Below are positions 8,377 to 16,780 of a DNA stretch of 38,365 nt, in pieces. This stretch comes from Gammaproteobacteria bacterium (GTDB lineage Bacteria > Pseudomonadota > Gammaproteobacteria > Pseudomonadales > Azotimanducaceae). Made by a program: the position numbers and the translations under genes. Each line of letters opens with the position of its first letter. Positions within the stretch are counted from its first letter, which is position 1. The stretch is taken from positions 1 to 38,365 of the forward strand of contig VXSY01000110.1 of the NCBI GenBank assembly GCA_009837725.1, given 5' to 3'. The notes under the pieces are model-generated. The model made no database searches and was not told the DNA's origin. It was given only the letters and a program-made list of their open reading frames with translations.

Positions 8377-9375
8377 CTATCCCTCGAGCAGGACAGAGGC
8401 AGCGCCGGCTGCGCGTTCGATGTCGGCGTCATCGACGTCGAGGTGTACCACCCAGCGGGATCCGCTGACGAGCACGCCGGCAGCGTCCATCACCTGCACC
8501 ATGCGTGCGGTGGGCACATCCTCGACGAAGACCATGTTGGTGTGACAGGTCACGTTCAGTCCGTGCGATGCCAGGGCACTCGCAAGCGCTCGCGCGCGCT
8601 GATGATCCTCGCCCAGGCGCTCGACGTTGTGTTGGAGCGCATGCAAACCGGCGGCCGCCAGCACTCCGGCTTGGCGCATCCCGCCGCCGAGCACCTTGCG
8701 CCAGCGGCGGGCTTCGTCGATGAAGGCGGCGCTGCCGCACAGCACCGATCCGACCGGTGCCCCGAGGCCCTTCGACAGGCACACCGAGACCGTGTTGAAG
8801 TGTCCGGCAATCTCTGCTGCCGGAACTCCCTCGGCGATGGCAGCGTTGAACAGGCGCGCGCCGTCGAGATGCAGCGCGAGGCCCTCGCGCTCTGCGAATA
8901 CCGCGGCGCGGGCGAGATAGGGCAGGGGTAGGGCCTTGCCGGCTTGGGTGTTCTCCAGGCACAGGAGCCGGGTGCGGGCAAAGTGGAAGTCGTCCGGCTT
9001 GATCGCCGCAGCGACCGCCTCGAGATCCAACGTGCCGTCGTCCTCGAACGGCACCGGCTGCGGCTGGATGCCGCCGAAGACCGCGGCGCCGCCGCCCTCG
9101 AAGCGGTAGGTGTGTGCCATCTGGCCGGCGATGTACTCGTCGCCTCGGCCGCAGTGGGTGAGGAGCGCGGCGAGGTTCGATTGGGTGCCACTCGCAACGA
9201 AGAGCCCGGCTTCGAAGCCGAGCCGCTCGGCGCAGGCGTTTTCGAGGCGGTTTACGGTGGGGTCTTCGCCATAGACATCATCGCCCACCTCGGCCGCCGC
9301 CATGGCGTGGCGCATGGCGGCGCACGGCCGGGTGACCGTGTCCGAGCGCAGGTCGACGACCTTGGTCGTCGACAA
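8377..9375 (-). CDS. ltaE: Low-specificity L-threonine aldolase
   Basis: PLP-dependent cytoplasmic enzyme cleaving L-threonine or allo-threonine to glycine and acetaldehyde; 332 residues, normal length. The protein begins with VDLRSDTVTRPC, the family hallmark. VGDDVYGEDPTVNRLE, SGTQSNLAAL and the CLSKGLGAPVGSVLCG segment with the PLP lysine are all present, as is LHLDGARLFNA. The start is a TTG (9375) preceded by AGGAT; no ATG fits before the conserved N-terminus. The gene sits alone, convergent with the nucleoside transporter across a palindromic element. Confidence 0.94.
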   Translation of the reverse strand: MSTTKVVDLRSDTVTRPCAAMRHAMAAAEVGDDVYGEDPTVNRLENACAERLGFEAGLFVASGTQSNLAALLTHCGRGDEYIAGQMAHTYRFEGGGAAVFGGIQPQPVPFEDDGTLDLEAVAAAIKPDDFHFARTRLLCLENTQAGKALPLPYLARAAVFAEREGLALHLDGARLFNAAIAEGVPAAEIAGHFNTVSVCLSKGLGAPVGSVLCGSAAFIDEARRWRKVLGGGMRQAGVLAAAGLHALQHNVERLGEDHQRARALASALASHGLNVTCHTNMVFVEDVPTARMVQVMDAAGVLVSGSRWVVHLDVDDADIERAAGAASVLLEG

Positions 9376-9410
9376 CGACAGCTATCCTGAGGGTGTGGCC
9401 GGAACCCGCG

Positions 9411-9824
9411 TCAATTGCCTGCGGCTAACGAGACGTTGTACACACCCGCCTGCCGTGCCGAGTCCATGATATGGATCATCTTCTCGGTGGTGGATTCCGG
9501 GTGCGGCTGGATGATGACCGGAGCCTCCGGGTTTTCCGCGTGCAGCCGTTCGATGTTGGCGCGCACGGAGCGAACGTCCACATCGCGTTGGGCGATGATG
9601 ATGCGGTCGCGGCTGGTGATGCGCACGACGATGCTCTTCTTGTCCGGGTCCACCGTCTTCGGCTTGTCGTCCTCCGGCTGGTTGACATCGAGGCCAACCT
9701 CCTTGACGAACGTGGCGGTGACGATGAAGAAGATCAGCATGATGAAGACGACATCCAGCATGGGCGTCAGGTTGATCTTCTCTTCGCCCCCGTCTTCGCC
9801 GTGTCGCTTGAACCCTTTGCGCAC
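9411..9824 (-). CDS. ExbD/TolR family biopolymer transport protein
   Basis: 137-residue inner-membrane protein with a single N-terminal transmembrane helix. The helix region INLTPMLDVVFIMLIFFIV contains the essential membrane Asp, followed by a periplasmic domain with QPHPESTTEKMIHIMD. Such proteins pair with ExbB/TolQ to use the proton gradient for outer-membrane transport. No ExbB, TonB or receptor gene is beside it, so this is an orphan ExbD. It could serve an ExbB encoded elsewhere. Confidence 0.93.
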   Translation of the reverse strand: MRKGFKRHGEDGGEEKINLTPMLDVVFIMLIFFIVTATFVKEVGLDVNQPEDDKPKTVDPDKKSIVVRITSRDRIIIAQRDVDVRSVRANIERLHAENPEAPVIIQPHPESTTEKMIHIMDSARQAGVYNVSLAAGN

Positions 9825-9951
9825 CGCATCCTCCCCGCAGGCTCGTTGGTGTTCCCCAAGGGCGCGTAGTGTAGGGGCATTCCGCGCAGTTCGCTAGTGT
9901 CGCGCACCGGCAATGCGGGCGCCGGCTCCTGGGCGGCAATCCACGGGCCGG

Positions 9952-11448
9952 TTAGGTGCGCCGACGCGATGCGTTGCGTGACCGCAGTGCGCCGAGCAGG
10001 CGTGTTGCCGGCACGGCCCAGACCAGGAAGCAGGCCGCGAGGAGGGCGATGGTCAAGGGTGCGCCAACAAAGACGCCGAGGGTGCCGTCGGAGAGCAGGA
10101 GAGTGCGGCGCAGGTTCTCTTCGAGCATCGGGCTCAGGATGAAGCCGAGCAGCAGCGGCGCCATCGGGAAGCCGTTCAGGCGCAGGGCACAGGCGGCGAT
10201 GGCGAAGCCGAGCATGAGGAAGACATCGAACGGGTTGAGCGAAGTGAGATAGACGCCGAGCAGCGAGAAGGCCACCACGAACGGAATCAGCACGCGGCGC
10301 TTGAGGTGGATGATGCGCGACAGCCACGGGATGAGCGGCAGGTTCAACGCCAGCAGCACGAGGTTGCCGAGATACATCGACACGATCACGCCCCAGAACA
10401 CCGCTGGTTCCGTTTCCAGCAGGCGCGGTCCCGGTTGGATGCCGTAGCTCAACATCACGCCGAGGAGCACGGCGGTGGTGCCGGAGCCGGGGATGCCGAG
10501 GGTGAGCAATGGCACGAAAGAACCCGTGCAGGCGGCGTTGTTGGCGGACTCCGGTGCCGCCACGCCGCGTGCCGCGTCGGCCTCGTCGCCGCGTCGGAAG
10601 CGCTTTTGCAGGTCGTAGGCGAAGAAGCTTGCGAGGGTTGCTCCCGCGCCCGGCAATACCCCGACGAGGAAGCCGAGCACGGAACTTCGCCCCACGGTGG
10701 GGGCAATGGCGCGGGCGTCGCCGGCATGGAGCCGAACCCGCTTGCCGACGCGATCCGGCACCGGTTCCGAGTCTCCCCGCACCAGCATGTGGAATGCCTC
10801 AGCCAAAGCGAAAGTGGCCATCGCCAGCAGCACGAAGCCGATGCCGTCGGCAAGGTCCGCACGGCCAAAGGTGAATCGCTGGATGCCCGCCGAAGGATCT
10901 GTGCCCACGGTTCCGAGCATCAGGCCGGCGAGTGCAGAAATGAGCGAGGCCAGCACCTTGCCGCGCTCGGCGAAGGCGGCGATGCTCGACAGCGCAAACA
11001 CCAGCACGAGGGTGTATTCCGGAGACTGGAACTGCATCGCCAGGCTCGCGAGCGAAGTGGCGAACAGCATCAGCGCCAATGCCCCGAAAGTGCCGCCGCC
11101 GAAAGAAGCAAATGCGGCCAGCGCGAGAGCGCGGCCGGCCTGGCCTCGTCGCGCCATGGGGTAGCCGTCGAACGAGGTTGCCACCGTCGATGCCACGCCG
11201 GGGGCATTGATCAGAATGGACGATGTGGAACCGCCGAACACCGCGCCGTAGTACACGCCAGCCATCATGATGAGGCCCGCCGCCGGTTCCATCGAATAGC
11301 TCACCGGAATCATCAAGGCGATGGCCGTGATGGGGCCGAGCCCCGGCATCATGCCGATGAAGGTGCCGGCGAGGCAGCCGAACGCCACCCAGGCGAGATT
11401 GCCCGGATCGAGTGCCGTGGCCAAGCCAGTGATGATCCCTTCCCACAT
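9952..11448 (-). CDS. tctA: Tripartite tricarboxylate transporter large membrane subunit (TctA)
   Basis: Large integral membrane permease of a TTT system, 498 residues from the ATG at 11448 (MWEGIITGLATALD), with many hydrophobic helices. Signature segments are GTFIGMMPGLGPITAIALM near 30-48, YYGAVFGGSTSSILIN near 67-82, GVLPGAGATLASFFAY, and TLGIPGSGTTAVLLG in the second half, the repeated proline/glycine-rich motifs of the family. It is the last gene of the unit binding protein, small subunit, large subunit. The frame stays open well upstream, but those residues lie over the small-subunit gene. Confidence 0.95.
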   Translation of the reverse strand: MWEGIITGLATALDPGNLAWVAFGCLAGTFIGMMPGLGPITAIALMIPVSYSMEPAAGLIMMAGVYYGAVFGGSTSSILINAPGVASTVATSFDGYPMARRGQAGRALALAAFASFGGGTFGALALMLFATSLASLAMQFQSPEYTLVLVFALSSIAAFAERGKVLASLISALAGLMLGTVGTDPSAGIQRFTFGRADLADGIGFVLLAMATFALAEAFHMLVRGDSEPVPDRVGKRVRLHAGDARAIAPTVGRSSVLGFLVGVLPGAGATLASFFAYDLQKRFRRGDEADAARGVAAPESANNAACTGSFVPLLTLGIPGSGTTAVLLGVMLSYGIQPGPRLLETEPAVFWGVIVSMYLGNLVLLALNLPLIPWLSRIIHLKRRVLIPFVVAFSLLGVYLTSLNPFDVFLMLGFAIAACALRLNGFPMAPLLLGFILSPMLEENLRRTLLLSDGTLGVFVGAPLTIALLAACFLVWAVPATRLLGALRSRNASRRRT

Positions 11449-11471
11449 GGGCCTTGCAGACGTGCTACGGC

Positions 11472-11936
11472 TCAGTCGAACCAGAGACCGGGATCGAGAT
11501 AGACGCCGAGCAGCTTCTCCACCACGAGCCAGCCAAGGAGGGCCAGAGCAGCGGGAGCGCCCAGCACCACCACCCAGCGGCGTTCGCCAGTGGCGAGCAG
11601 GGATGCCACCAAGAGCAGGACCGTGGACGGCCACAGCCCGGCGAAGGGAATCAAGAGGCCGAAACCCACCACGGCGGTGGCGATTACGCCGGCGGTGCGC
11701 CAGCCGCGCCAGTCTCGCCGGTTCGGAGGATCCCCAGCGGCGTTGCCTTGCACCTGCATTCCCCGCACCAAGAGCGGCACGCACAAGAGCGCGAGCAACA
11801 CGGCAAAGATGACGGGGAGGGTGCGGGCGTTGAGGGCTTCCGCCGCCGACCAGGGATCGAGTTCGATGCGGTTCGCCATCCAGCCGTAGGCGATGGCCAA
11901 GACGAGAAAGGCAAGCGGCGCGATCCGCCGCGTCAT
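11472..11936 (-). CDS. tctB: Tripartite tricarboxylate transporter small membrane subunit (TctB)
   Basis: 154 residues with about four hydrophobic helices (APLAFLVLAIAYGWMA; LPVIFAVLLALLCVPLLV; AGVIATAVVGFGLLIPFA; VVVLGAPAALALLGWLV). Size, topology and position between the binding protein and TctA identify it; the subunit family is poorly conserved. Its ATG at 11936 overlaps the binding-protein stop (ATGA), and it ends 23 bases before tctA, so the three are one operon with translational coupling. Confidence 0.9.
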   Translation of the reverse strand: MTRRIAPLAFLVLAIAYGWMANRIELDPWSAAEALNARTLPVIFAVLLALLCVPLLVRGMQVQGNAAGDPPNRRDWRGWRTAGVIATAVVGFGLLIPFAGLWPSTVLLLVASLLATGERRWVVVLGAPAALALLGWLVVEKLLGVYLDPGLWFD

Positions 11937-12916
11937 CGGACGAAGCCCAGCGCCTGCATGGTCGTGCGGAGCTGTTCCTCCTGCTGTTCGAGAAAGCGCG
12001 TGTAGTCCTCGCCGTCGTGGTCGAGGGTTGCCCAGCCACGCCGTGCAAGCACTTCCTGCCACTCCCGCGACGCGCGCAGCGACCGGAACCAATCGATGGC
12101 ACGGCTGCGATCTTCGGCCGGCATCTCCCGGGCACCGAACATGCCGCGCCAATTGGCGAAGGCGACGGGATAACCGAGTTCCGTGAGGGTGGGCGTGTCG
12201 AGGCCAGGGATGCGTTCCGGCGAGGTCACCGCAAGTGGCCACACCTCGCCGGCTTCAATGAAGGGCATGGTCTCGCCGAGGCCGGTAGAAAGCATGGCCA
12301 CTTCGCCGCCAAGCAATGCCAGCATCGCCTTGCCGCCGCCGTCGTAGGGCAGGTAGCGCACCTGGCGTGGATCGATGCCACCCGCTTCGAGCGCGAGCGC
12401 AAGCACGATGTGATCGAGGCTGCCGCGCACGGAGCCGCCACCGACGACGATCGCGCGGGGATCCTCGCGCAGTCGGGCGAGCGTGGCTTCCCAGCCTGTC
12501 TTCGGCGCATCGGCGGCGACCACGAAGACGCCGTAGTCGGCGATCAGCGCTGCCACCGGGGTTAGGTCACGAAAGCTGTAGGGGAACAGGCCATGCAGGC
12601 TTCGAACGATGAGCGGCGACGAATTAACCAGCAGCGGGAAATCGTGGCGACCGGCGTTCTCCATGAACCATCCCATTGCGCGCCCGCCACCGCCGCCGGA
12701 GAGGTTCTCGAAAGAGACGGATTCGACGAGGCCCAGGTCTCTGAGGACCCGGCCAGACTCGCGCGCCGTGCCGTCAAGGCCACCGCCTGGACCGGCCGGG
12801 ATGACGACGTGAATCGCTTCTGCCCCGACGGAAAGGGCACCTGCCAAGGTAAGCCCAGCCAAGAACCCCTGCACTCTCCGTAGGGAACGCTTCAGGGCCG
12901 ACGCCGTGCCTTCCAT
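11933..12916 (-). CDS. tctC: Tripartite tricarboxylate transporter substrate-binding protein (TctC)
   Basis: Periplasmic binding protein of 327 residues with a signal peptide (VQGFLAGLTLAGALSVGAEA, about 14-33). Family motifs are IHVVIPAGPGGGLDGTAR at the mature start, ENLSGGGGGRAMGWF, VVGGGSVRGSLDHIVLAL, YDGGGKAMLALLGG and WRGMFGAREMP. The ligand is a carboxylate not readable from sequence. The ATG at 12916 sits in TTCCATGGAA, exactly at the end of a dispersed repeat; a second repeat copy has the same ten bases at 35351-35360. The promoter must therefore lie in or beyond repeat DNA. Confidence 0.94.
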   Translation of the reverse strand: MEGTASALKRSLRRVQGFLAGLTLAGALSVGAEAIHVVIPAGPGGGLDGTARESGRVLRDLGLVESVSFENLSGGGGGRAMGWFMENAGRHDFPLLVNSSPLIVRSLHGLFPYSFRDLTPVAALIADYGVFVVAADAPKTGWEATLARLREDPRAIVVGGGSVRGSLDHIVLALALEAGGIDPRQVRYLPYDGGGKAMLALLGGEVAMLSTGLGETMPFIEAGEVWPLAVTSPERIPGLDTPTLTELGYPVAFANWRGMFGAREMPAEDRSRAIDWFRSLRASREWQEVLARRGWATLDHDGEDYTRFLEQQEEQLRTTMQALGFVR

Positions 12917-13345
12917 GGAACAAAAACACCCAACACGTTGATTCTTTGGCGATTCGACTCGAAGTCGAGTCAACACCAACGTGCCGGCCAAGAGCTTCGC
13001 GTCGCAGAAGGTCACGAAGGGACGTTCTGCGACGCAAAGCTCTTGGCTAGGTGGGGGCTGGGGCCAGACCCCGAGCGCAAGCGAGGGGGTTGGCGGCGCG
13101 GATGGCGCCGTGAGAAGCGCATCGGAGCGAGGGCCTGTCACGCTCCTCCCGCCGAAGGCGAAGCAACCAAAGGCCCGAAGCAGGAGCCAGCCTCCTCTCC
13201 GCGAGACGGGCCCCGTCAGACGGCGAGGTAGCCCTGTTCCCTGCCGTCTGCGGCCCGGTATCCCCACCGGGATGGGGACTTGCATGCAACAAAATGCACG
13301 GGCCTGTCGGTGGCGGGGAAGCGGCCTTGTTTCCTGCCTTCCACG
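12911..13345 (-). repeat. Dispersed repeat family 1, long copy upstream of tctC
   Basis: Read on the minus strand, this block matches the tandem copies at 35145-35598. The shared order is TTCCCCGCCACCGACAGGCC, CCCGTCTCGCG, a GCTTCGGGCC segment, CTTCGCCTTCGGCGGGAGGA, GGCCCTCGCTCCGA, GCCGGCACGTTGGTGTTGAC and CAACGTGTT. It carries an insertion absent from those copies, including a long hairpin (12986-13047) and the 53-base piece also found at 2148-2200. It occupies the whole gap between tctC and the SMP-30 gene and has no convincing gene. Confidence 0.8.
12986..13047. repeat. 23-bp inverted repeat inside the tctC-upstream repeat
   Basis: Arms at 12986-13008 and 13025-13047 pair over 23 positions with one mismatch (left arm begins GCCAAGAGCTTCGCG), around a 16-base loop. 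Next to it, GACTCGA-AG-TCGAGTC forms a second small palindrome near 12955-12970. The hairpin is absent from the copies at 35 kb, so it looks like an insertion. Confidence 0.75.
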
Positions 13346-13362
13346 TGATGGCATCGTCAGGA

Positions 13363-14289
13363 TCAGACGTTCAAGTGGTTGAGGGGTGCCCCAGGCGTGT
13401 CCCACGGCATCGCCACCAGCTGACCGGTGGAGGAGAGCGTGATGTAGGCGGTGGTCAGGTCCTCGCCGCCGAAGCAGACGTTGGTCGTCAGCCGATCGGG
13501 CATGGGGACGAACTTCGGCTTGCGTTCGTCGGGGTAGACCGTGGTGATGCCGCCGTCAATGATGGTGGCAATGCAGACGCCACCATCCGCCGCCACCGCC
13601 AGCGAGTCGAACAGGAAGTAGCCTTGGCGACCGCGCAGAAGCCGGCCGCCGTCGGGTCGGTCGGCACGTTCACCGGCGAGTTGGCCGGGGCCGGCGAGAG
13701 GCCATGCCCACAGCCTGCCAGTTGGCGTTTCCGCAACATACAACTCGTCGCCATTGGGGGATAGGCCTACGCCGTTGGGCGCTTCGAGCGGGAAGATGAC
13801 CTCCTCGATGTGGGAGCCATCCGCCTTGGCATAGAAGACGCCGGTGCGATCACGGTCTCTCGGCCGGTTCTTGCCGTGGTCGGTGAACCAGAAGCCACCG
13901 TGGGCGTCGAACACCAGGTCGTTCGGGCCGCAAAGGCGAACGCCGCCCGCCGCTTCGTAGATCGTCTCCACAGCGCCCGTTGCGAGGTTGACGCGCTCGA
14001 TCCGCCCGCCGGTGTAATCCGCTGCCTGATCGCCGGGATAGATGCGTCCACGCCGCTCCACCCAATCGAAGCCGCCGTTGTTGCAGATGTAGCAATGCCC
14101 GTCCGGGCCAATGGCGGCGCCGTTGGGGCCGCCGCCTGTTTCCGCAACTACCTCGACCCTGCCACCCGGTTCCACCCGCGAAAGGGTGCCTCGGGCGATC
14201 TCGACGAGGAGCACGGAACCGTCGGGCATGGCGATCGGACCCTCCGGAAACTTGAGGCCGGTGGCGACGACAATCAGTTCCTGATTCAC
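13363..14289 (-). CDS. SMP-30/gluconolactonase/LRE family protein
   Basis: Six-bladed beta-propeller hydrolase, about 308 residues, predicted to open sugar lactones or related esters with a divalent metal. Motifs are GLKFPEGPIAMPDGSVLLVE at the N-terminus (the metal-binding Glu in PEGP), GGPNGAAIGPDG, GPNDLVFDAHGGFWFTDHG (the metal Asn and the blade loop), and APNGVGLSPNGDELYVAET. I prefer the GTG at 14289, preceded by AAGGAAGG, over one nine codons upstream. No signal peptide is seen. It is separated from tctC by repeat DNA, so it is probably its own unit. Confidence 0.9.
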   Translation of the reverse strand: MNQELIVVATGLKFPEGPIAMPDGSVLLVEIARGTLSRVEPGGRVEVVAETGGGPNGAAIGPDGHCYICNNGGFDWVERRGRIYPGDQAADYTGGRIERVNLATGAVETIYEAAGGVRLCGPNDLVFDAHGGFWFTDHGKNRPRDRDRTGVFYAKADGSHIEEVIFPLEAPNGVGLSPNGDELYVAETPTGRLWAWPLAGPGQLAGERADRPDGGRLLRGRQGYFLFDSLAVAADGGVCIATIIDGGITTVYPDERKPKFVPMPDRLTTNVCFGGEDLTTAYITLSSTGQLVAMPWDTPGAPLNHLNV

Positions 14290-14524
14290 TTTCCTTCCTT
14301 GCTGGCTACGCTTCACTTGCCTGCTGCGTTTCGCGGACTGTTACGCTTGTACCTTCGCGCTGCTTGGGTGGCTAAGGGCGCGTCAGCGCCACGGAAACCG
14401 TTGCCTTCGGACAACGCTTCTTGCCCCGGCCCAAGCCGTCCTATCATCCTGTCGGACTTCCGGGCGGTTTGCGCCGTTCGGAATTCCGACAAGCTGTCAG
14501 TCTAATGCAATCCGAGGAGTTCCC

Positions 14525-14857
14525 ATGTCCTGCGTCCGTCAACCACTCGGGCTTGGCGCAACCGTCGCGCTGGCTTTGCTGGTTCTCGTTGGCGGCTGCA
14601 ACACCTATCTCGACGATGCCGCAAACCGCACGCCGGGCGAGGTAACCGATGATGTAGCCATCCACACCATCCTCAAGACCCGCCTCCTGCGCGACCCCGA
14701 GGTAGCCGGAATGCGCGTCAACGTGGAGGTGGAGAAGGGAGTGGTTCGCCTCTACGGCTATGTCGTTTCGGAAGCGGCACGAGACCGCGCGCAAACCCTG
14801 GCAGCCGAGATCCGAGGCGTGCAGCGGGTCGAGAATCGCTTGCAAGTCAAACCTTGA
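14525..14857 (+). CDS. BON domain lipoprotein
   Basis: 110-residue envelope lipoprotein. A lipoprotein signal peptide ends in LVLVGGC (Cys near 25), followed by one BON domain (about 40-108): VAIHTILKTRLLRDPEV, GVVRLYGYVVSEAARDRA and IRGVQRVENRLQV. BON domains bind phospholipid surfaces in OsmY-like proteins that protect the envelope. The ATG is preceded by GAGGAGTTCCC, a clear ribosome site. It is the last ordinary gene before the integrase. Confidence 0.93.
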   Translation: MSCVRQPLGLGATVALALLVLVGGCNTYLDDAANRTPGEVTDDVAIHTILKTRLLRDPEVAGMRVNVEVEKGVVRLYGYVVSEAARDRAQTLAAEIRGVQRVENRLQVKP

Positions 14858-15275
14858 CAAAATGCATTCACGTTGCATCTCAAAGCGTTGAAATAGGAAT
14901 CTTTTATCTACCTCCTTTTGAGCCCCCTTGAAGGGGCAAGGCACCCTCCTGTGGAGCGAACTGCAGCGCACCCTCCGAAGGAGGCTTCGCGCTAGCCGCG
15001 CCCGTCGGAGCGCGCCGGGACGGGACAAGCCCGGACCCGTACACTTCCGCGAGAGTGCCCCATCCAGAAACGACCAAGAGGCGTCACTGGCGTGCAATTG
15101 TCTGATATTCCTTACCATTATGCTACGACACCCCACGCTCGCAGACGATCAGGCGTCCTCATCGCATTGTACGTCGTCTTACCGTTTTGGTGGGAACCTT
15201 GGTTTCCGTCCCGTTTTGCGCTAGGGTGCTTCCCTCCCTGTGCGCCGCGAGGCGCATTGTACAGACGGACACGCC
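14858..15275. other. Intergenic region between core genes and the integrase
   Basis: About 420 bases without a gene. The 14925-15055 part is another patchwork of small hairpins (CCCCT-TGA-AGGGG, CCTCC-GAA-GGAGG, CGGGACAAGCCCG) with words shared with 8238-8344 (GGGACAAGCCCG). Nearer the integrase, CGCATTGTAC occurs twice, at 15163-15172 and 15253-15262, the second next to a GTGCGCC/GGCGCAT stem. I see no tRNA gene that could be the attachment site. Confidence 0.6.
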
Positions 15276-16442
15276 ATGCCCCGCATCGTCAGGAACCAGC
15301 TCTCCGCCGCCGCCGTCCGCGCCGCCGGCCCGGGCCGCTACACCGACGGCAACGGCCTGATGCTCTACGTGAAGCAGTCCGGCGCCCGCTCGTGGGTGCA
15401 GCGCCTGCGCCTGTTCGGCGAGCGGGTCGACCTGGGCCTGGGCTCCGCCGACAGGGACAGCGCCGATTACGTGAGCCTGGCGCAGGCACGCAGGACCGCG
15501 CTCGAGAACCGCCGCATGGTGCGCGACGGGGTCGATCCGCGTCGCACCCGAACGCCGAGCTTCGCCGAGGCGCAGCGCGCCGCATACGCCGAGCTGCTCC
15601 CGCAGTGGAAGGAGAGCAGCCGCTTCGCCGAGAAGTGGGTCAGCACGATGGAGCGCTACGTGCTGCCCAGGATCGGCGCGGTGCCGGTGGACCGCATCGA
15701 GGCGCGGCACGTCAAGCGCGCCCTCGCGCCCATAGCCGCCGCCGGCAAGGCCGACACGGTCCGCCGAACCGGGGGGCGCATCAGGGCGACGCTCGAATGG
15801 GCGCGCATCGAGGGACACTACGACGCGCCGGACCCGGTGGACGCCGTGGTCAGGGCGCTGCGCGTCGCGAAGGTGGAGCGCACCCGGATGGCGGCGCTTC
15901 CGCATCGCGATGTAAGTGGCGCGCTGGAAGCGGTCGAGACCGCGAAGCGCACGGTTCCCGTCACCCGCCATGCGTTCCGCTTCATGGTGCTGACGGCTGC
16001 GCGCGGCATGGAAGTGCGCAGGATGGAGTGGCGCGACGTGGATCTGGACGCCGCGACCTGGAACCGTCCGGCGGACAAGATGAAGGCCGGCAAGGCGCAC
16101 CGCGTGCCCCTCTCGCGCCAGGCGCTCGACGTTCTCGAGGCCGCGCGGGGCTTCGGCGGCGCCGCCGGCCTTGTGTTCCCGGCGCAGGGGCGTCGCGGCC
16201 AGATGCTGCCGGACAACGCGATCCGCCGGCTCGTCTCGCGGGTCTGCGACGGCGCGACGGCGCATGGCTTCCGCTCCAGCTTCCGCGACTGGGCCGGCGA
16301 GACCGGCGTCGAGCGCGAAGTCGCCGAGCTCTGTCTCGCGCACGTCGTCGGCGACTCGAACGAGCGTGCCTACGCGCGCAGCGACCTGCTGGAACGGCGC
16401 CGTCCGGTCATGCAGCGATGGGGAGACTACGTCGCGTCGTGA
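15276..16442 (+). CDS. P4-type tyrosine recombinase/integrase
   Basis: Site-specific recombinase of 388 residues that would integrate and excise the island. The N-terminal arm-binding domain (ARYTDGN-like: GPGRYTDGNGLMLYVKQSG, about 18-36) is of the DUF4102 type, the core-binding domain follows, and the C-terminal catalytic domain has LTAARGMEVRRMEW (first Arg), a Lys in the turn, HGFRSSFRDWAGE (His and second Arg), LAHVVG and AYARSDLLERRR (Tyr). All catalytic residues are present, so it appears intact. I chose the ATG at 15276; an upstream GTG at 15240 is less likely. It faces the three nuclease-like genes. Confidence 0.93.
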   Translation: MPRIVRNQLSAAAVRAAGPGRYTDGNGLMLYVKQSGARSWVQRLRLFGERVDLGLGSADRDSADYVSLAQARRTALENRRMVRDGVDPRRTRTPSFAEAQRAAYAELLPQWKESSRFAEKWVSTMERYVLPRIGAVPVDRIEARHVKRALAPIAAAGKADTVRRTGGRIRATLEWARIEGHYDAPDPVDAVVRALRVAKVERTRMAALPHRDVSGALEAVETAKRTVPVTRHAFRFMVLTAARGMEVRRMEWRDVDLDAATWNRPADKMKAGKAHRVPLSRQALDVLEAARGFGGAAGLVFPAQGRRGQMLPDNAIRRLVSRVCDGATAHGFRSSFRDWAGETGVEREVAELCLAHVVGDSNERAYARSDLLERRRPVMQRWGDYVAS

Positions 16443-16725
16443 CGCGGAGAGCGCCGTGACAGGCTAGTTCCCGCCGCCAGTCCGGTTTCAGGACACTCTC
16501 CGCACCGCCCGGGAGGGAGACCCGCACCGCGTCCAGCCTTTCCGGCTGCTATGGCCTGATCGGATCAGCGCGGCGCCGTCGCGAAATGAGTCGCCCTAGG
16601 ATGTCGGAGGCGAGCGCGTGTGCGGAGGGTAGCGCGCGAGATCGTGCGCGGTTCGGTGGAAACCCAGCCCCGACATGGATGTCCCAGGACGTGTCCCTGG
16701 TTGCGCTTTGTAGGTTGGCGAGTGT

Positions 16726-16742
16726 AAGGAGGTATATTCTTG
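16726..16742 (+). promoter_or_regulatory. Strong ribosome-binding site with an out-of-frame TTG
   Basis: AAGGAGGT at 16726-16733 is the best ribosome site in this part of the window, and a TTG follows at ideal distance (16740). That TTG opens a 66-codon frame ending at 16940, which overlaps the first nuclease-like gene in another frame. It may be a leader peptide, or the sign of a small indel at the true start of that gene. The rest of the gap 16443-16725 shows no gene. Confidence 0.45.
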
Positions 16743-16780
16743 GCGCTGGCAGATGCAACGGGATTAGTGTGGGAAACCAT

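Noticed and set aside
10306-11502. Plus-strand open frame of 398 codons over tctA
   Set aside because: It is antisense to a membrane protein; the His/Gln/Glu-rich translation is a codon-bias artefact.
14858-15275. tRNA gene as integrase attachment site
   Set aside because: I looked for a cloverleaf or a T-loop GGTTCRA-type string before the integrase and found none.
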